Below are positions 50,202 through 58,585 of a stretch of DNA of 64,000 nt, piece by piece. The translations under genes were made by a program, and so were the position numbers. The notes under the pieces were generated by a model, which saw nothing but the letters and a program-made list of their open reading frames with translations, did no database searches and was not told the DNA's origin. The DNA lies in contig JABLXL010000014.1 of assembly GCA_013178005.1 (NCBI GenBank), positions 1 to 64,000 of the forward strand, written 5' to 3'. Each line of letters starts with the position of its first letter. Position 1 is the first letter of the stretch. The DNA is from Actinomycetota bacterium (GTDB taxonomy: Bacteria; Actinomycetota; Geothermincolia; Geothermincolales; RBG-13-55-18).

Positions 50202-50600
50202 TCAGGACTCGGATCTATCGCGCTCTCCCGCCTTGCCGCGCTCCGCCAGCTTGTAACCGAGCTTGAGCGCCAGGGGATAGGTGGCGAAAACGGCCGCGCA
50301 CAGGGCATGCCCCTTGGGGCTCACGTTTTCGTGGTCGAAATGGAACACCCCCGAGTTGATCATCCAGTCGCGGCCCGATTCGGCCTTGCACATCTCCCAG
50401 ATCCAGCGAGTCCACTCCAGGTTGAAGTAGAGGCTTATGCTGGTGATGTAGAAGACACCGATGGTGGCCGCGTTCAGGAACCTCCTGGCCTTCGCCCTCT
50501 TCTCCGCATCCCTCACCAGCTTTTCGGTTGCCCTGGCGTAGAGGTAACCCAGGGAGACCAGCCACGGCGGGTCGATCAGAAAGCTGTCATAGGGCAACAT
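50202..50600 (-). CDS. Conserved-looking small membrane-associated protein
   Basis: A 132-residue protein starting MLPYDSFLIDPPWLVSLGYL. One probable membrane helix (FLNAATIGVFYITSISLYFN) is followed by a Trp-rich part and the segment SGVFHFDHENVSPKGHALCA. No family recognised. AAGGAGGACGAG before the ATG at 50600 is an excellent ribosome binding site; the frame upstream of it is not needed. It is probably co-transcribed with the downstream EamA transporter. Confidence 0.72.
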   Translation of the reverse strand: MLPYDSFLIDPPWLVSLGYLYARATEKLVRDAEKRAKARRFLNAATIGVFYITSISLYFNLEWTRWIWEMCKAESGRDWMINSGVFHFDHENVSPKGHALCAAVFATYPLALKLGYKLAERGKAGERDRSES

Positions 50601-50913
50601 CTCGTCCTCCTTGCGCTTGGCCTGCCTTACTCCACGGGAGCCTTTTCCCCTCGCCCGAACCGCGAAGGAAAGGGCGCTTGAGCTCCGAATCGCCTGAAAA
50701 CGCTTGCACCGAGCGCGCGACCATACGCAACCATTATCACGCAAGCAAGGCATTTAGTCGACTACGCCGGCGACTATTCGCCATGAAACGCAGTATGAGA
50801 CTCCCTCATCTGGCAGAGTGCAGGAAACGATCTGCTCCTTGTGTTTGCATCGGCCACTGCCCTTGCCCGCGCGTCAAGGGAGGGATTGATGTAGACTATT
50901 ACCAGGTGATGAT

Positions 50914-51324
50914 ATGGATGCGCATCTTCTGCTATGCGACGCGGCCGAGGTGGTGGGCAACCGGGTTTTCGTCCTGGGAGGAGGATGGACCGGGTGCAGC
51001 GCCCGCATACCGGGCATGGCCGTGGTGGTGCTCCTGGACGTGCCCTGGGACCAGGCAAACCGCCGCCATGATATGGACCTGGCCTTGCTGGACGAGGACG
51101 GCAACCCCGTGAGCGCCGGAAACCCTCCTCGCGAGGTGCGCGTCCAGGGCAGCTTCGAGGTGGGGAGGCCGGCGGGCCATCCGGCGGGTATGCCTCTCCG
51201 CTTCATGCAGGCCGTGAACTTTCACCGCCTCCCCCTGGAGCCCGCCCGGCGCTACGGCTGGGAGCTGCGCTTGAACGGCGAGCCCACGGCCAGGGCGTCG
51301 TTCTTCACCCTACGGGACAAATGA
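50914..51324 (+). CDS. DUF6941-like protein
   Basis: A 136-residue beta-rich protein (LLLCDAAEVVGNRVFVLGGG at the start, MDLALLDEDGNPV in the middle, RYGWELRLNGEP near the end). The pattern resembles DUF6941 proteins, small soluble proteins of unknown function; this match is from memory of the motif and moderate in confidence. AGGTGAT six bases before the ATG. Its last codons and the sequence just after the stop are repeated about 74 bases downstream. Confidence 0.6.
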   Translation: MDAHLLLCDAAEVVGNRVFVLGGGWTGCSARIPGMAVVVLLDVPWDQANRRHDMDLALLDEDGNPVSAGNPPREVRVQGSFEVGRPAGHPAGMPLRFMQAVNFHRLPLEPARRYGWELRLNGEPTARASFFTLRDK

Positions 51325-51421
51325 GGCCGCGTGATCCGGCTGGGAACGCCCCGAAAATATCACGGACTACCCGGCGTTCCCAGTCGAGGGACAAATAAGG
51401 CCGCGTGATCCGGCTGGGAAC
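51314..51421. repeat. 34-bp direct repeat at the DUF6941-like gene end
   Basis: Positions 51314-51347 and 51388-51421 match at 33 of 34 bases. The one difference turns the stop TGA into TAA, so both copies end RDK and stop. Between them GGGAACGCC and GGCGTTCCC form a nine-base perfect hairpin stem without a T-run. Confidence 0.92.
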
Positions 51422-51535
51422 TTCCGGCCTCATGGTATATACACTCCTCATGGTACATAATGTTCGTTATAGAGTATCCGGGCAATCCTGGAGTCGAGGC
51501 CGGGCTCAGCCCTTGTAGAAACAGGCGGTGACGGG

Positions 51536-53902
51536 ATGAAGCTGCTGCGCAAGAAGTTGATCCGCGAGATCATGCAGTCGAAGTTCCGCTTCTTCGCGGT
51601 GGCTTCGGTGGTGGCCATAGGCATCATACTCTACACCGCCTCCTACATGTCTTACCTGAACCTATCGAAATCGTACGATTACACCTACGAAAGGCTGAAC
51701 TTCGAGGACCTCCTGGTGCGCGTGGAGAGGGCGCCCGAACGAGCGGCGGAGCGCCTGCGCGAACTGCCCAACGTGGACCTGGTGACGCCCCGGGTGAGCG
51801 ACCCTATGGGCATGGAGTTGGCGGATGGGACGAGAATAACAGGGCAGATCATCGGCATCCCCACCCAGGGCGCCTACGTCAACACCCTCCACCTGCGCAG
51901 CGGCCACGAGTTGACGGGGCAGGAACAGGAGTTGACCTGCCTGGTAGAGAACCACTTCGCCGACTTCAACGACCTCGGAGAGGGCGACGTGATCTACGCG
52001 GTGAAGAACGGTGAGAGGCTGCAGGTGCGCGTGGCAGGGGTGGTCTCCAGCCCCGAGTACATGGTGGTTTTCCGCAACCGACAGTTTCCCATGACCTCCG
52101 CCACCGTTTACGGGGTATTTTACTTCGACATGGAGCAAGCACGGCTCCTCACCGGATACTCCTCCAACTCCTACAACGAGTTCGCCATGACCTTGAAGGA
52201 CTACGCCCTCCTGGAGACCACCGAGAACCAGGCAAAGGAGGTCCTGAAACCCTACGGCATCAAGGAGGTGACCACTCGGGACAACCAGATATCGAAGATG
52301 CTCCTGGAGATGGACGTGCGCCAGTTCCATGATTTCGCCATCTTCTTCCCCATCCTTTTCTTCACCATCGCCGCCTTCAGCATCTACATGATCCTCTCGC
52401 GCATGGTGCGCACCCAGCGGCCCACTATCGGGTTGATGCGCGCCCTGGGGTATCCAGCCCGCACCGTGCTCCTGCACTACATGTCCTTCGCGGTCATCGT
52501 GGGGCTGGTGGGGGTGGCGCTGGGGAGCGTGCTGGGCTGGGCGGCGACGGGCATCGTCTCCAAGGTGTACTCCACCACCATGAAGATACCCTTCGTGAAG
52601 TTCGGCACCTATCCGCTGGTCTTCCTGTACGGCTTCATCCTCGCCATGATCTTCTGCGTCCTGGCGGGTCTGGTGCCGGCGAGGCGCTCCGCGGCCGTCC
52701 AGCCTACCGAGGCCTTGAGGGGGGCCATCGACGTGGCCAGTTACGGCAAGGTCTCCTGGGTGGAGCGGCTGCTACCCCGCCTCTCTCGCCTGCGCATATT
52801 CTGGAGGCTGCCCCTGCGTAACATCTTCCGCAACCGCAGGCGCACCGCCTTCACGGTCATAGGCATCGTGTTCTCCATCGTTCTCATCATGCTCAACCTC
52901 GGGCTCAACGACACCGTTAACGCAAATATGGACCGCGCCTTCAACCACCTCTTCACCTTCGACATCGCCGTGCTCTTCCTGGAACCGCAGACGCGCGTGA
53001 CCCAGAGTAAGATCGAAAACATCAAGGGGGTGACCACGGTGGAGCCAACGGTTGGATACCCCTGCAGCATAAGCTCCGGCAACGGCGACGTGGAGAGCAT
53101 CCTCATGGGCGCGCTGGCGGACACGGTGATGCGCGGTTTCCTGGACGAGAGAAATCGGAACGTCATTCTCAGCCCCAACCACTGCCTGTTGAGCAGGAAC
53201 TACCGCGAGGATCTGGGGGTTGCGGTGGGAGACATGGTCGAGGTCACCACGGCCGGGCGCTCGCGCTCCTTCGTCATCTCCGATTTCATCATGGAACCCA
53301 TGGGCTCCTTCGTCTACGTCCCCCTCGAGGAAGCCCGGGAGTTGCTGGGTTACGGCACCAGGTCGTCCGCCTTCTATATCAAGGTGGACCCGGGGTACTA
53401 CCAGGAGGTGCGGGACAGCCTCTACGCCATGCCCGAGGTGTTGACCATGGTGGACCTGTCCCAGATAAAGAAGGAGATCGACTCGTATATGGCTTTGCTC
53501 TATATCGTCATCGCCGTCATGCTCGTCTTCGGCCTCATCATGGCATCATCGCTGGTGTTCAACACCTCGACCATCAACATCATGGAGAGGGAACAGGAAG
53601 TGGCCACCATGCTCACCCTCGGGGTGCCCCAGTGGAAGGCGTCGCTTTCCCTTACCGTGGAGAACGTGATCATGGGCCTGATGGGCCTGGTCCCAGGTTA
53701 CATCGCCGCCCGTATCGTCATGGCCCAGGCCATGAAGCTCTACGAAAGCGACCTCTTCGCCTTCACCCCCGCTATCTCCGTCTGGACACTGATCATCACC
53801 GGGGTGCTGGTTATCGGCCTGATGGTGCTCTCGGAGTTCCCCTCCCTGCGTCACATACGCAACTTGGACCTGGCGCAATCCACCAAGCGACGCTCGATAT
53901 AA
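51536..53902 (+). CDS. FtsX-type ABC transporter permease
   Basis: A 788-residue permease with two FtsX domains. A first membrane helix near residues 18-42 precedes a large extracytoplasmic domain. Three helices around residues 270-385 follow, including MVRTQRPTIGLMRALGYPARTVLLHY. The pattern then repeats, with a helix near 440 (NRRRTAFTVIGIVFSIVLIML), a second outer domain, and helices near 655-780. This is the layout of LolE/MacB-like export or mechanotransmission permeases. No ATPase gene is adjacent, so its partner is elsewhere. Confidence 0.87.
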   Translation: MKLLRKKLIREIMQSKFRFFAVASVVAIGIILYTASYMSYLNLSKSYDYTYERLNFEDLLVRVERAPERAAERLRELPNVDLVTPRVSDPMGMELADGTRITGQIIGIPTQGAYVNTLHLRSGHELTGQEQELTCLVENHFADFNDLGEGDVIYAVKNGERLQVRVAGVVSSPEYMVVFRNRQFPMTSATVYGVFYFDMEQARLLTGYSSNSYNEFAMTLKDYALLETTENQAKEVLKPYGIKEVTTRDNQISKMLLEMDVRQFHDFAIFFPILFFTIAAFSIYMILSRMVRTQRPTIGLMRALGYPARTVLLHYMSFAVIVGLVGVALGSVLGWAATGIVSKVYSTTMKIPFVKFGTYPLVFLYGFILAMIFCVLAGLVPARRSAAVQPTEALRGAIDVASYGKVSWVERLLPRLSRLRIFWRLPLRNIFRNRRRTAFTVIGIVFSIVLIMLNLGLNDTVNANMDRAFNHLFTFDIAVLFLEPQTRVTQSKIENIKGVTTVEPTVGYPCSISSGNGDVESILMGALADTVMRGFLDERNRNVILSPNHCLLSRNYREDLGVAVGDMVEVTTAGRSRSFVISDFIMEPMGSFVYVPLEEARELLGYGTRSSAFYIKVDPGYYQEVRDSLYAMPEVLTMVDLSQIKKEIDSYMALLYIVIAVMLVFGLIMASSLVFNTSTINIMEREQEVATMLTLGVPQWKASLSLTVENVIMGLMGLVPGYIAARIVMAQAMKLYESDLFAFTPAISVWTLIITGVLVIGLMVLSEFPSLRHIRNLDLAQSTKRRSI

Positions 53903-53906
53903 GAAA

Positions 53907-54296
53907 CTACGCCTCTTCCCCGGCTTGCTCCACGCGGTAGCATTCAGCGCAGTAAACGAACCCGCCGTGCAGGCCTTCGACAACGCCCACGAAAAGCCAC
54001 TCGTCGACCTCGAAATAGTGTCCGCACACGGTGCATAGCGAGCCCGCCTTGACCTCGAACCCCAGGCGACGCTCGTCCAGCCCCGGCTCCTCCACCGCCT
54101 GGGCGGGCTCCAGGCTGAGCACACCCTTGGGGAGGTCCTTCTCGTCCGGACGGCAACTCTGGCAGTAGAGGTATTCCCTGATCTCGTCGATCTCCACGGC
54201 TAGGGCATACACCCTCTCGCCCCCCTTCAGGCGCTTGCCGCAACCCTCACAGACGCCGCCGCCGCTGACCAGCCTTCCGCTTACGAATTCCCTCAA
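53907..54296 (-). CDS. Double zinc-ribbon small protein
   Basis: A 129-residue protein with four Cys pairs forming two zinc ribbons: CEGCG with CQSC, and CTVCG with CAEC. The two halves look like an internal duplication separated by an acidic linker. Function is unknown. TTG start at 54296 with GGGAGG upstream. It converges with the FtsX-type permease, four bases between stops. Confidence 0.72.
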   Translation of the reverse strand: MREFVSGRLVSGGGVCEGCGKRLKGGERVYALAVEIDEIREYLYCQSCRPDEKDLPKGVLSLEPAQAVEEPGLDERRLGFEVKAGSLCTVCGHYFEVDEWLFVGVVEGLHGGFVYCAECYRVEQAGEEA

Positions 54297-54687
54297 CCCG
54301 GCCTCCCGTCACGAGTAGGCATTATCCGTAACATAATTCTACCCCTTGCAGGCAACCGTGATGCCGCTACGCTCCGGAGGGGTCGAAAGCCACAGGGTTA
54401 CACATCCCTATTGCAAGCCGGAAGGCCTTTTCCCGCATGTCCCTACTCATATCCGTTGCGTCTGGCGATCGCCACCCTTTTAAGGCGTCGCCGGGAATAA
54501 AAGGTTGGAGATCCTCGATGCGGAAACCGTTTCCCTCATGGAAGATATGGTTTTAAGGCGTCGCCGGAAACACAAAGGTTGGAGGCGGCAGGGCGGAAAA
54601 GCCAGGTGCCGCTTCCCCTTTTCCCCGGCGCATATTGTATAATGGTTGAGAATTGCTCCAGCAAAGCGAGCCAAGAGGTGATGATAG
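54297..54687. other. Intergenic region with repeat and bS22 promoter
   Basis: No gene is supported. A degenerate direct repeat lies at 54478-54510 and 54551-54584. TTGTATAAT at about 54635-54643 is a probable -10 for the bS22 gene, 45 bases before its start. Confidence 0.45.
54478..54584. repeat. Imperfect 33-bp repeat upstream of bS22
   Basis: TTTTAAGGCGTCGCCGG followed by a short variable part and AAAGGTTGGAG occurs at 54478-54510 and 54551-54584. On the minus strand both copies read towards a shared FPATP and TAA end with different preceding residues, like the gene-end pairs elsewhere, but no parent gene is visible. Confidence 0.75.
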
Positions 54688-54783
54688 TTGAGTTCGGTGG
54701 TCAAGAAGCGCCGCAAGAAGATGCGCAAGAAGAAGCACAAGAAGCTCCTCAAGCGCACCCGTTGGCAGAGAAGGAACAAGTAA
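54688..54783 (+). CDS. Small ribosomal protein bS22 (AURKAIP1/COX24 domain)
   Basis: A 31-residue, extremely basic peptide reading SSVVKKRRKKMRKKKHKK after the start and ending KRTRWQRRNK. It matches the actinobacterial bS22 pattern (SVIKKRRKRMAKKKHRKLL ... RVQRR). bS22 binds 16S rRNA in the small subunit. TTG start at 54688 with AGAGGTGAT upstream. This is a good marker for an actinobacterial origin of the DNA. Confidence 0.9.
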   Translation: MSSVVKKRRKKMRKKKHKKLLKRTRWQRRNK

Positions 54784-55127
54784 GGAAACACCGTTAAAGC
54801 GTTGCTCCAAGGAGAGCATTGCAACCCTTCACTGCGTCATTACCCGTCCCTGTGGACAGCAGGAAACAACGAATCCCACGGATAGTGGTAGAGATGCTCG
54901 CGCAATGCCGAGCACGAAGCACCTGGCCTTGGGTTCCATCATCACCGCTTACCCTGAGGAGCCGCGTATTGAGCTCTTTTGCCATTCAAGCCTCCAGATA
55001 CTATGAACCGATTAGATTATTGCGTTCAAAGTTTCAACGTATCCTTTGAAATGACCCGAACCCAGCATGAAAGCCGGGCCAGAAGGAAAGCAAAACCGCA
55101 TGCCTGTGAGCTAGAGGAGTGCCAGGA
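54784..55127. other. Intergenic region, nothing recognised
   Basis: About 340 bases between bS22 and the GT87 gene, less GC-rich than average. No terminator, repeat or RNA gene is apparent. GAGGAGTGCCAGGA at its right end is the GT87 ribosome binding site. Confidence 0.35.
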
Positions 55128-56504
55128 ATGAAAAAAGAAACCGGAGTAAAAGGATATTCTCTCCTGAACGTGGTCCTGGTGTTCACGATAATCATAGCCA
55201 TAAGGGGGTTCCTCATCGATTTCAGCAACACATACACATACGGAGGCGTTGATCTCAGGAACAGGGTGGTAGGGGCGCGCTTGATGCTAGAGGGATTAGA
55301 CCCCTACCGTTTTAAGTGGAGCGAAGGATATCCCGATACATTGCTTGATCCAATCGATAATCCCTTGACGCCGGTGAATCGGGTTTCGGTGCCACCTACA
55401 GTCCTCATGCTGCATGTCCCTCTGGCGGGGATAAAGTACTCCATACAACGTTTCTTATGGCTGTTCGCGCAATGGTTACTCCTTCTCACGAGCCTGTTCT
55501 TCCTGGCCTCAAGCAGTGGGGACAAGGAGAAAAAGAAAGCTATATGGGCAACAGGGCTTTTCATATCCGCCCTGCCGATATGGCGTTTCCACGTGGAAAG
55601 AGGCCAGATATACATCCTGTATGTTTTTCTTGTCTCTTTCTCCTACTGGCTGAGCAAGCGCGATTGGAAGCATGGACTGCTGGCGGGAGGTTTGGTTCTC
55701 GGGTTTACCATGGCTCTACGGCCGACGATAGCGGTATTTTCTTTGCCCCTTATTTTCCAGAGAAAATGGAAGTTCCTGGCGGGAGCAGCTACCGGCTTGT
55801 TGGTGTGTTTGCTCTTGAGCGTTATGCTCTTCGGGGCGTCGGTCTGGTCGAGCTACCTCGATGCAATGCCTTACCACGCGAAGGCAAACCTGGGCGAGAT
55901 CAACCTGGACGCTTACAACCCCGGGTACCCGCCGGTAGTGGATGGGATGAACAACCTGACCAGCGCCATGGGCATACCGTACAACAACTCCTCTCTTCAA
56001 TTCGTCGTTTCCTACTTCATCAAGATCAATCTTTCCTCAAATGCCATGATCTCTCTTGCCCTAATAGTGCTGATGCTTGCCTGCCTATATTTCTATTCCA
56101 ACCGCCATAGAAGGTTTTCTTTGAGTGCCATTTTCCTGTCGGGATCGGTGTTGTTGCTCCTCGTAGAATATTTCGTTCCGGCCATTAAGAGTTTCTACAT
56201 GGAAATAGTATGGATACTGCCGGCCTCCATGGCTATTATCCAGAAGGAAAGGCTTGGGGAGGTGGATTCGCGCAGGATCAAACCCGCTTTCCTCCTCCTC
56301 TTCTTGGGACTGTTTTACAATACGGTCATCTACAGCAACCTTCACAGCTTGCTTATAAGCGATTATCTCATCTTCCTCTTCTTCGCTATCGTCTCCTATT
56401 GCGTGAACACGGCCCAGCCACTCGAGCGCGACAGTTTTTCTCAAGCTCAAGCGGTGTCGCACAGCACGCTCGGAAACATCGTTGATGGATCGGAACAGGG
56501 TTAA
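55128..56504 (+). CDS. GT87-like (DUF2029) membrane glycosyltransferase
   Basis: A 458-residue polytopic protein of the GT-C type. The first helix is followed by an outer loop with acidic residues (LIDFSNTYTYGGVDLRNRVVG) and GLDPYRFKW, typical of GT87 mannosyltransferases that use polyprenyl-phosphate sugars. About ten membrane helices follow. Likely role is in envelope lipoglycan or glycan synthesis. ATG at 55128 has GAGGAG eight bases upstream. Lower GC than its neighbours. Confidence 0.82.
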   Translation: MKKETGVKGYSLLNVVLVFTIIIAIRGFLIDFSNTYTYGGVDLRNRVVGARLMLEGLDPYRFKWSEGYPDTLLDPIDNPLTPVNRVSVPPTVLMLHVPLAGIKYSIQRFLWLFAQWLLLLTSLFFLASSSGDKEKKKAIWATGLFISALPIWRFHVERGQIYILYVFLVSFSYWLSKRDWKHGLLAGGLVLGFTMALRPTIAVFSLPLIFQRKWKFLAGAATGLLVCLLLSVMLFGASVWSSYLDAMPYHAKANLGEINLDAYNPGYPPVVDGMNNLTSAMGIPYNNSSLQFVVSYFIKINLSSNAMISLALIVLMLACLYFYSNRHRRFSLSAIFLSGSVLLLLVEYFVPAIKSFYMEIVWILPASMAIIQKERLGEVDSRRIKPAFLLLFLGLFYNTVIYSNLHSLLISDYLIFLFFAIVSYCVNTAQPLERDSFSQAQAVSHSTLGNIVDGSEQG

Positions 56505-56678
56505 CCGCTTCCCGGCAAGGCCGTCCAGGACAACCAATTAGCATCCCGATTATGGTCAACATGCCAATCCACTGCTCCGAAGCTGGCCTCTTCGGGTTGG
56601 AGGCGGATTAAATCCTCTCGGAGGCCTCTAGCTTCATAATAATCAAGCCATCTGCCATAATGATGCCTGGTGTTGAAC

Positions 56679-58304
56679 ATGAAAAAACTAATATTATTGA
56701 CAACCATAACGATTCTCGCGGCTATTTCCTTCAACCTTGGCGTCAAAACGCATTCCGCCGAGAAGCCACGAGAGTTGAGCTACCGCCTGGAAATCTCAGC
56801 TCCGGAATCGGAGGAAATCTCTATCGCTTTGAGCCTCGATTCGCCGTCGAGCCCCCTGGAACTCGAACTGCCCGGCGAGCATGGCGGTGAATCCACCGCA
56901 GGCCTGACCTCATACATAACGGACGAAAAGGCATACGACGCTTCGGGCAACGAGGTCGCCGTCAGGCGTGAAGGCGACACCTGGTACGTGGACCACGCGG
57001 GTCCGCTTACCTTCTCCTATGCCCTTCACCTCGGCGACGATGACGCGGGGGCATCATCCCCGGACAGCCCGAGCGGCGAAAAGAGCGACTGGGCTTATTT
57101 ACCCCACCTGGACGGGGAAACGGCATACCTTCCCGGCTTCGCCGTGTTCGTAAGGCCCCGCGATGCGAGCGGGCTTCAACCCACGCTGGAGCTGATCCTG
57201 CCCGAAGGCTGGCGCGCCGTCACGCCCTGGGAGGATCAACCGGAGAGTATGGAGGACCTGCTGGAAAACCCCGTTTACGCAGGCGACATCACCTTGATCG
57301 AGAGGGAATCCCTGCTCGTCGCCTCACCCTCCGGCGCCCCGGCGTCGGGAGTGGAGGGCCTGGAGGAATACGCCGACAGGGCGAGCTCGCTCCTGGGGCG
57401 TGCCGAGGCGTCCCTTTGGGGCCTGGGTCTCCCCGCAGGCCGCAGGCTGCTGATCGTCATGGCCTTCGGGGGCGGAACGGGAGGGGAGGAGGAGGACGGC
57501 GCCATCCCGGTTTCCGCCCTTTCCGGCGGAGCGCCTTTTTCCGGGGCGATAACGCTCACCCCGTCCCGCGACGCGAACCCCCTTTCCGAGGCTACGCTGG
57601 AAGCCACAGCCCATGGCGTGGCTTCGCTCCTCCTGTCACGCGGGCTCCTCGTGGAAGAGGAGGCCGAGTGGTTGCGCGCGGGGGGCGCATCTTACCTGCG
57701 CTACCTCTTGCCTTACGATGCGGGCATCTGGGGGGCCGCCCTTTTCTGGGACCGCTTCGACCGGCGATACGAGGCCTACCTCGCGGCCCGGTCGGAGGAA
57801 AACGGGAACTTGACCCTGGCTGGGGCGGCGGCTTCCGCGCGGGACTCCGCGTCCGCCGCCGCTCTCCTTGAAAGCGGCGGTGCAGTCGCCTGCGCGGCGC
57901 TCGACGCCGGGCTCAGGTCCTTCAGCCAGCCTTACGCCCTGGACTTTGCCGCCCTGCTGCGGAACCTGAGGGAAATGGGGAGCGCTTCCGAGCCGCTTAC
58001 CAACGACAGGATACGCTCTGCCCTGGAGAGCCTGACCGGGAGGGACTGGTCCTCTTTCTTCCGCGAATACATCGCGGGCTCCGCCCCCATCCCCGCCTCG
58101 GCTTTCTCGGCTCTTAACGTCACCAGCCCCTCGAGCCAGCCGAACGACCAGGCCACCCCGGAGGGCAACACCTCGGTCTCGGGCTGGGTGCTGCTGGCGG
58201 TGGCCATCTTCCTGGTCTTCCTCATCCCTTTCCTGCTCGAGCCCTATACCATGCGACCTCGCAAACCTGGATTCCTGGAAAGGGAGCTGAGCAAGGAAGA
58301 ATGA
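56679..58304 (+). CDS. Secreted, membrane-anchored, peptidase-like protein without HExxH
   Basis: A 541-residue exported protein: signal peptide (MKKLILLTTITILAAISFNL), a large outer region, and a C-terminal helix (VLLAVAIFLVFLIPFLLEPY) with a short cytoplasmic tail. The middle resembles an M1/M61-type gluzincin: EATAHGVASLLLSRGLLVEEEAEWLRAGGASYLRYL is spaced like HExxH plus the downstream WLxEGxAxY. The catalytic residues are absent (AHGVA instead of HExxH). It is therefore probably a non-catalytic binding protein of that fold. The start was chosen at the ATG before the signal peptide. Confidence 0.7.
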   Translation: MKKLILLTTITILAAISFNLGVKTHSAEKPRELSYRLEISAPESEEISIALSLDSPSSPLELELPGEHGGESTAGLTSYITDEKAYDASGNEVAVRREGDTWYVDHAGPLTFSYALHLGDDDAGASSPDSPSGEKSDWAYLPHLDGETAYLPGFAVFVRPRDASGLQPTLELILPEGWRAVTPWEDQPESMEDLLENPVYAGDITLIERESLLVASPSGAPASGVEGLEEYADRASSLLGRAEASLWGLGLPAGRRLLIVMAFGGGTGGEEEDGAIPVSALSGGAPFSGAITLTPSRDANPLSEATLEATAHGVASLLLSRGLLVEEEAEWLRAGGASYLRYLLPYDAGIWGAALFWDRFDRRYEAYLAARSEENGNLTLAGAAASARDSASAAALLESGGAVACAALDAGLRSFSQPYALDFAALLRNLREMGSASEPLTNDRIRSALESLTGRDWSSFFREYIAGSAPIPASAFSALNVTSPSSQPNDQATPEGNTSVSGWVLLAVAIFLVFLIPFLLEPYTMRPRKPGFLERELSKEE

Positions 58305-58585
58305 GGAGGGCGCCCCTTCCAGACCGGGGCGCAACGGCCTTCGTCGTATCGTCGTGCAGTGTAGCATCACGTGTTTCACCGGCCTTGGCGCTCGCCGGGT
58401 CCGGACGAACCCTCTGTCAACGGGGAACGAGGAGAAAACACTTTACCGACCGGGGAAAAACGTCCTTCATAGAGTCGCAGCGCCATGTGGTATCCCGCAT
58501 TATTGCGGCGAAAACACGTGTCGGGTCCAGATTGCCTCCCTCCGGATTTGCGGGAAACGGCGATGAGCCGGGATTGATTCCGTTC

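Noticed and set aside
56501-56746. Minus-strand 81-codon frame after GT87
   Set aside because: The composition is protein-like, but there is no ribosome binding site and it overlaps the start of the exported peptidase-like gene on the other strand.
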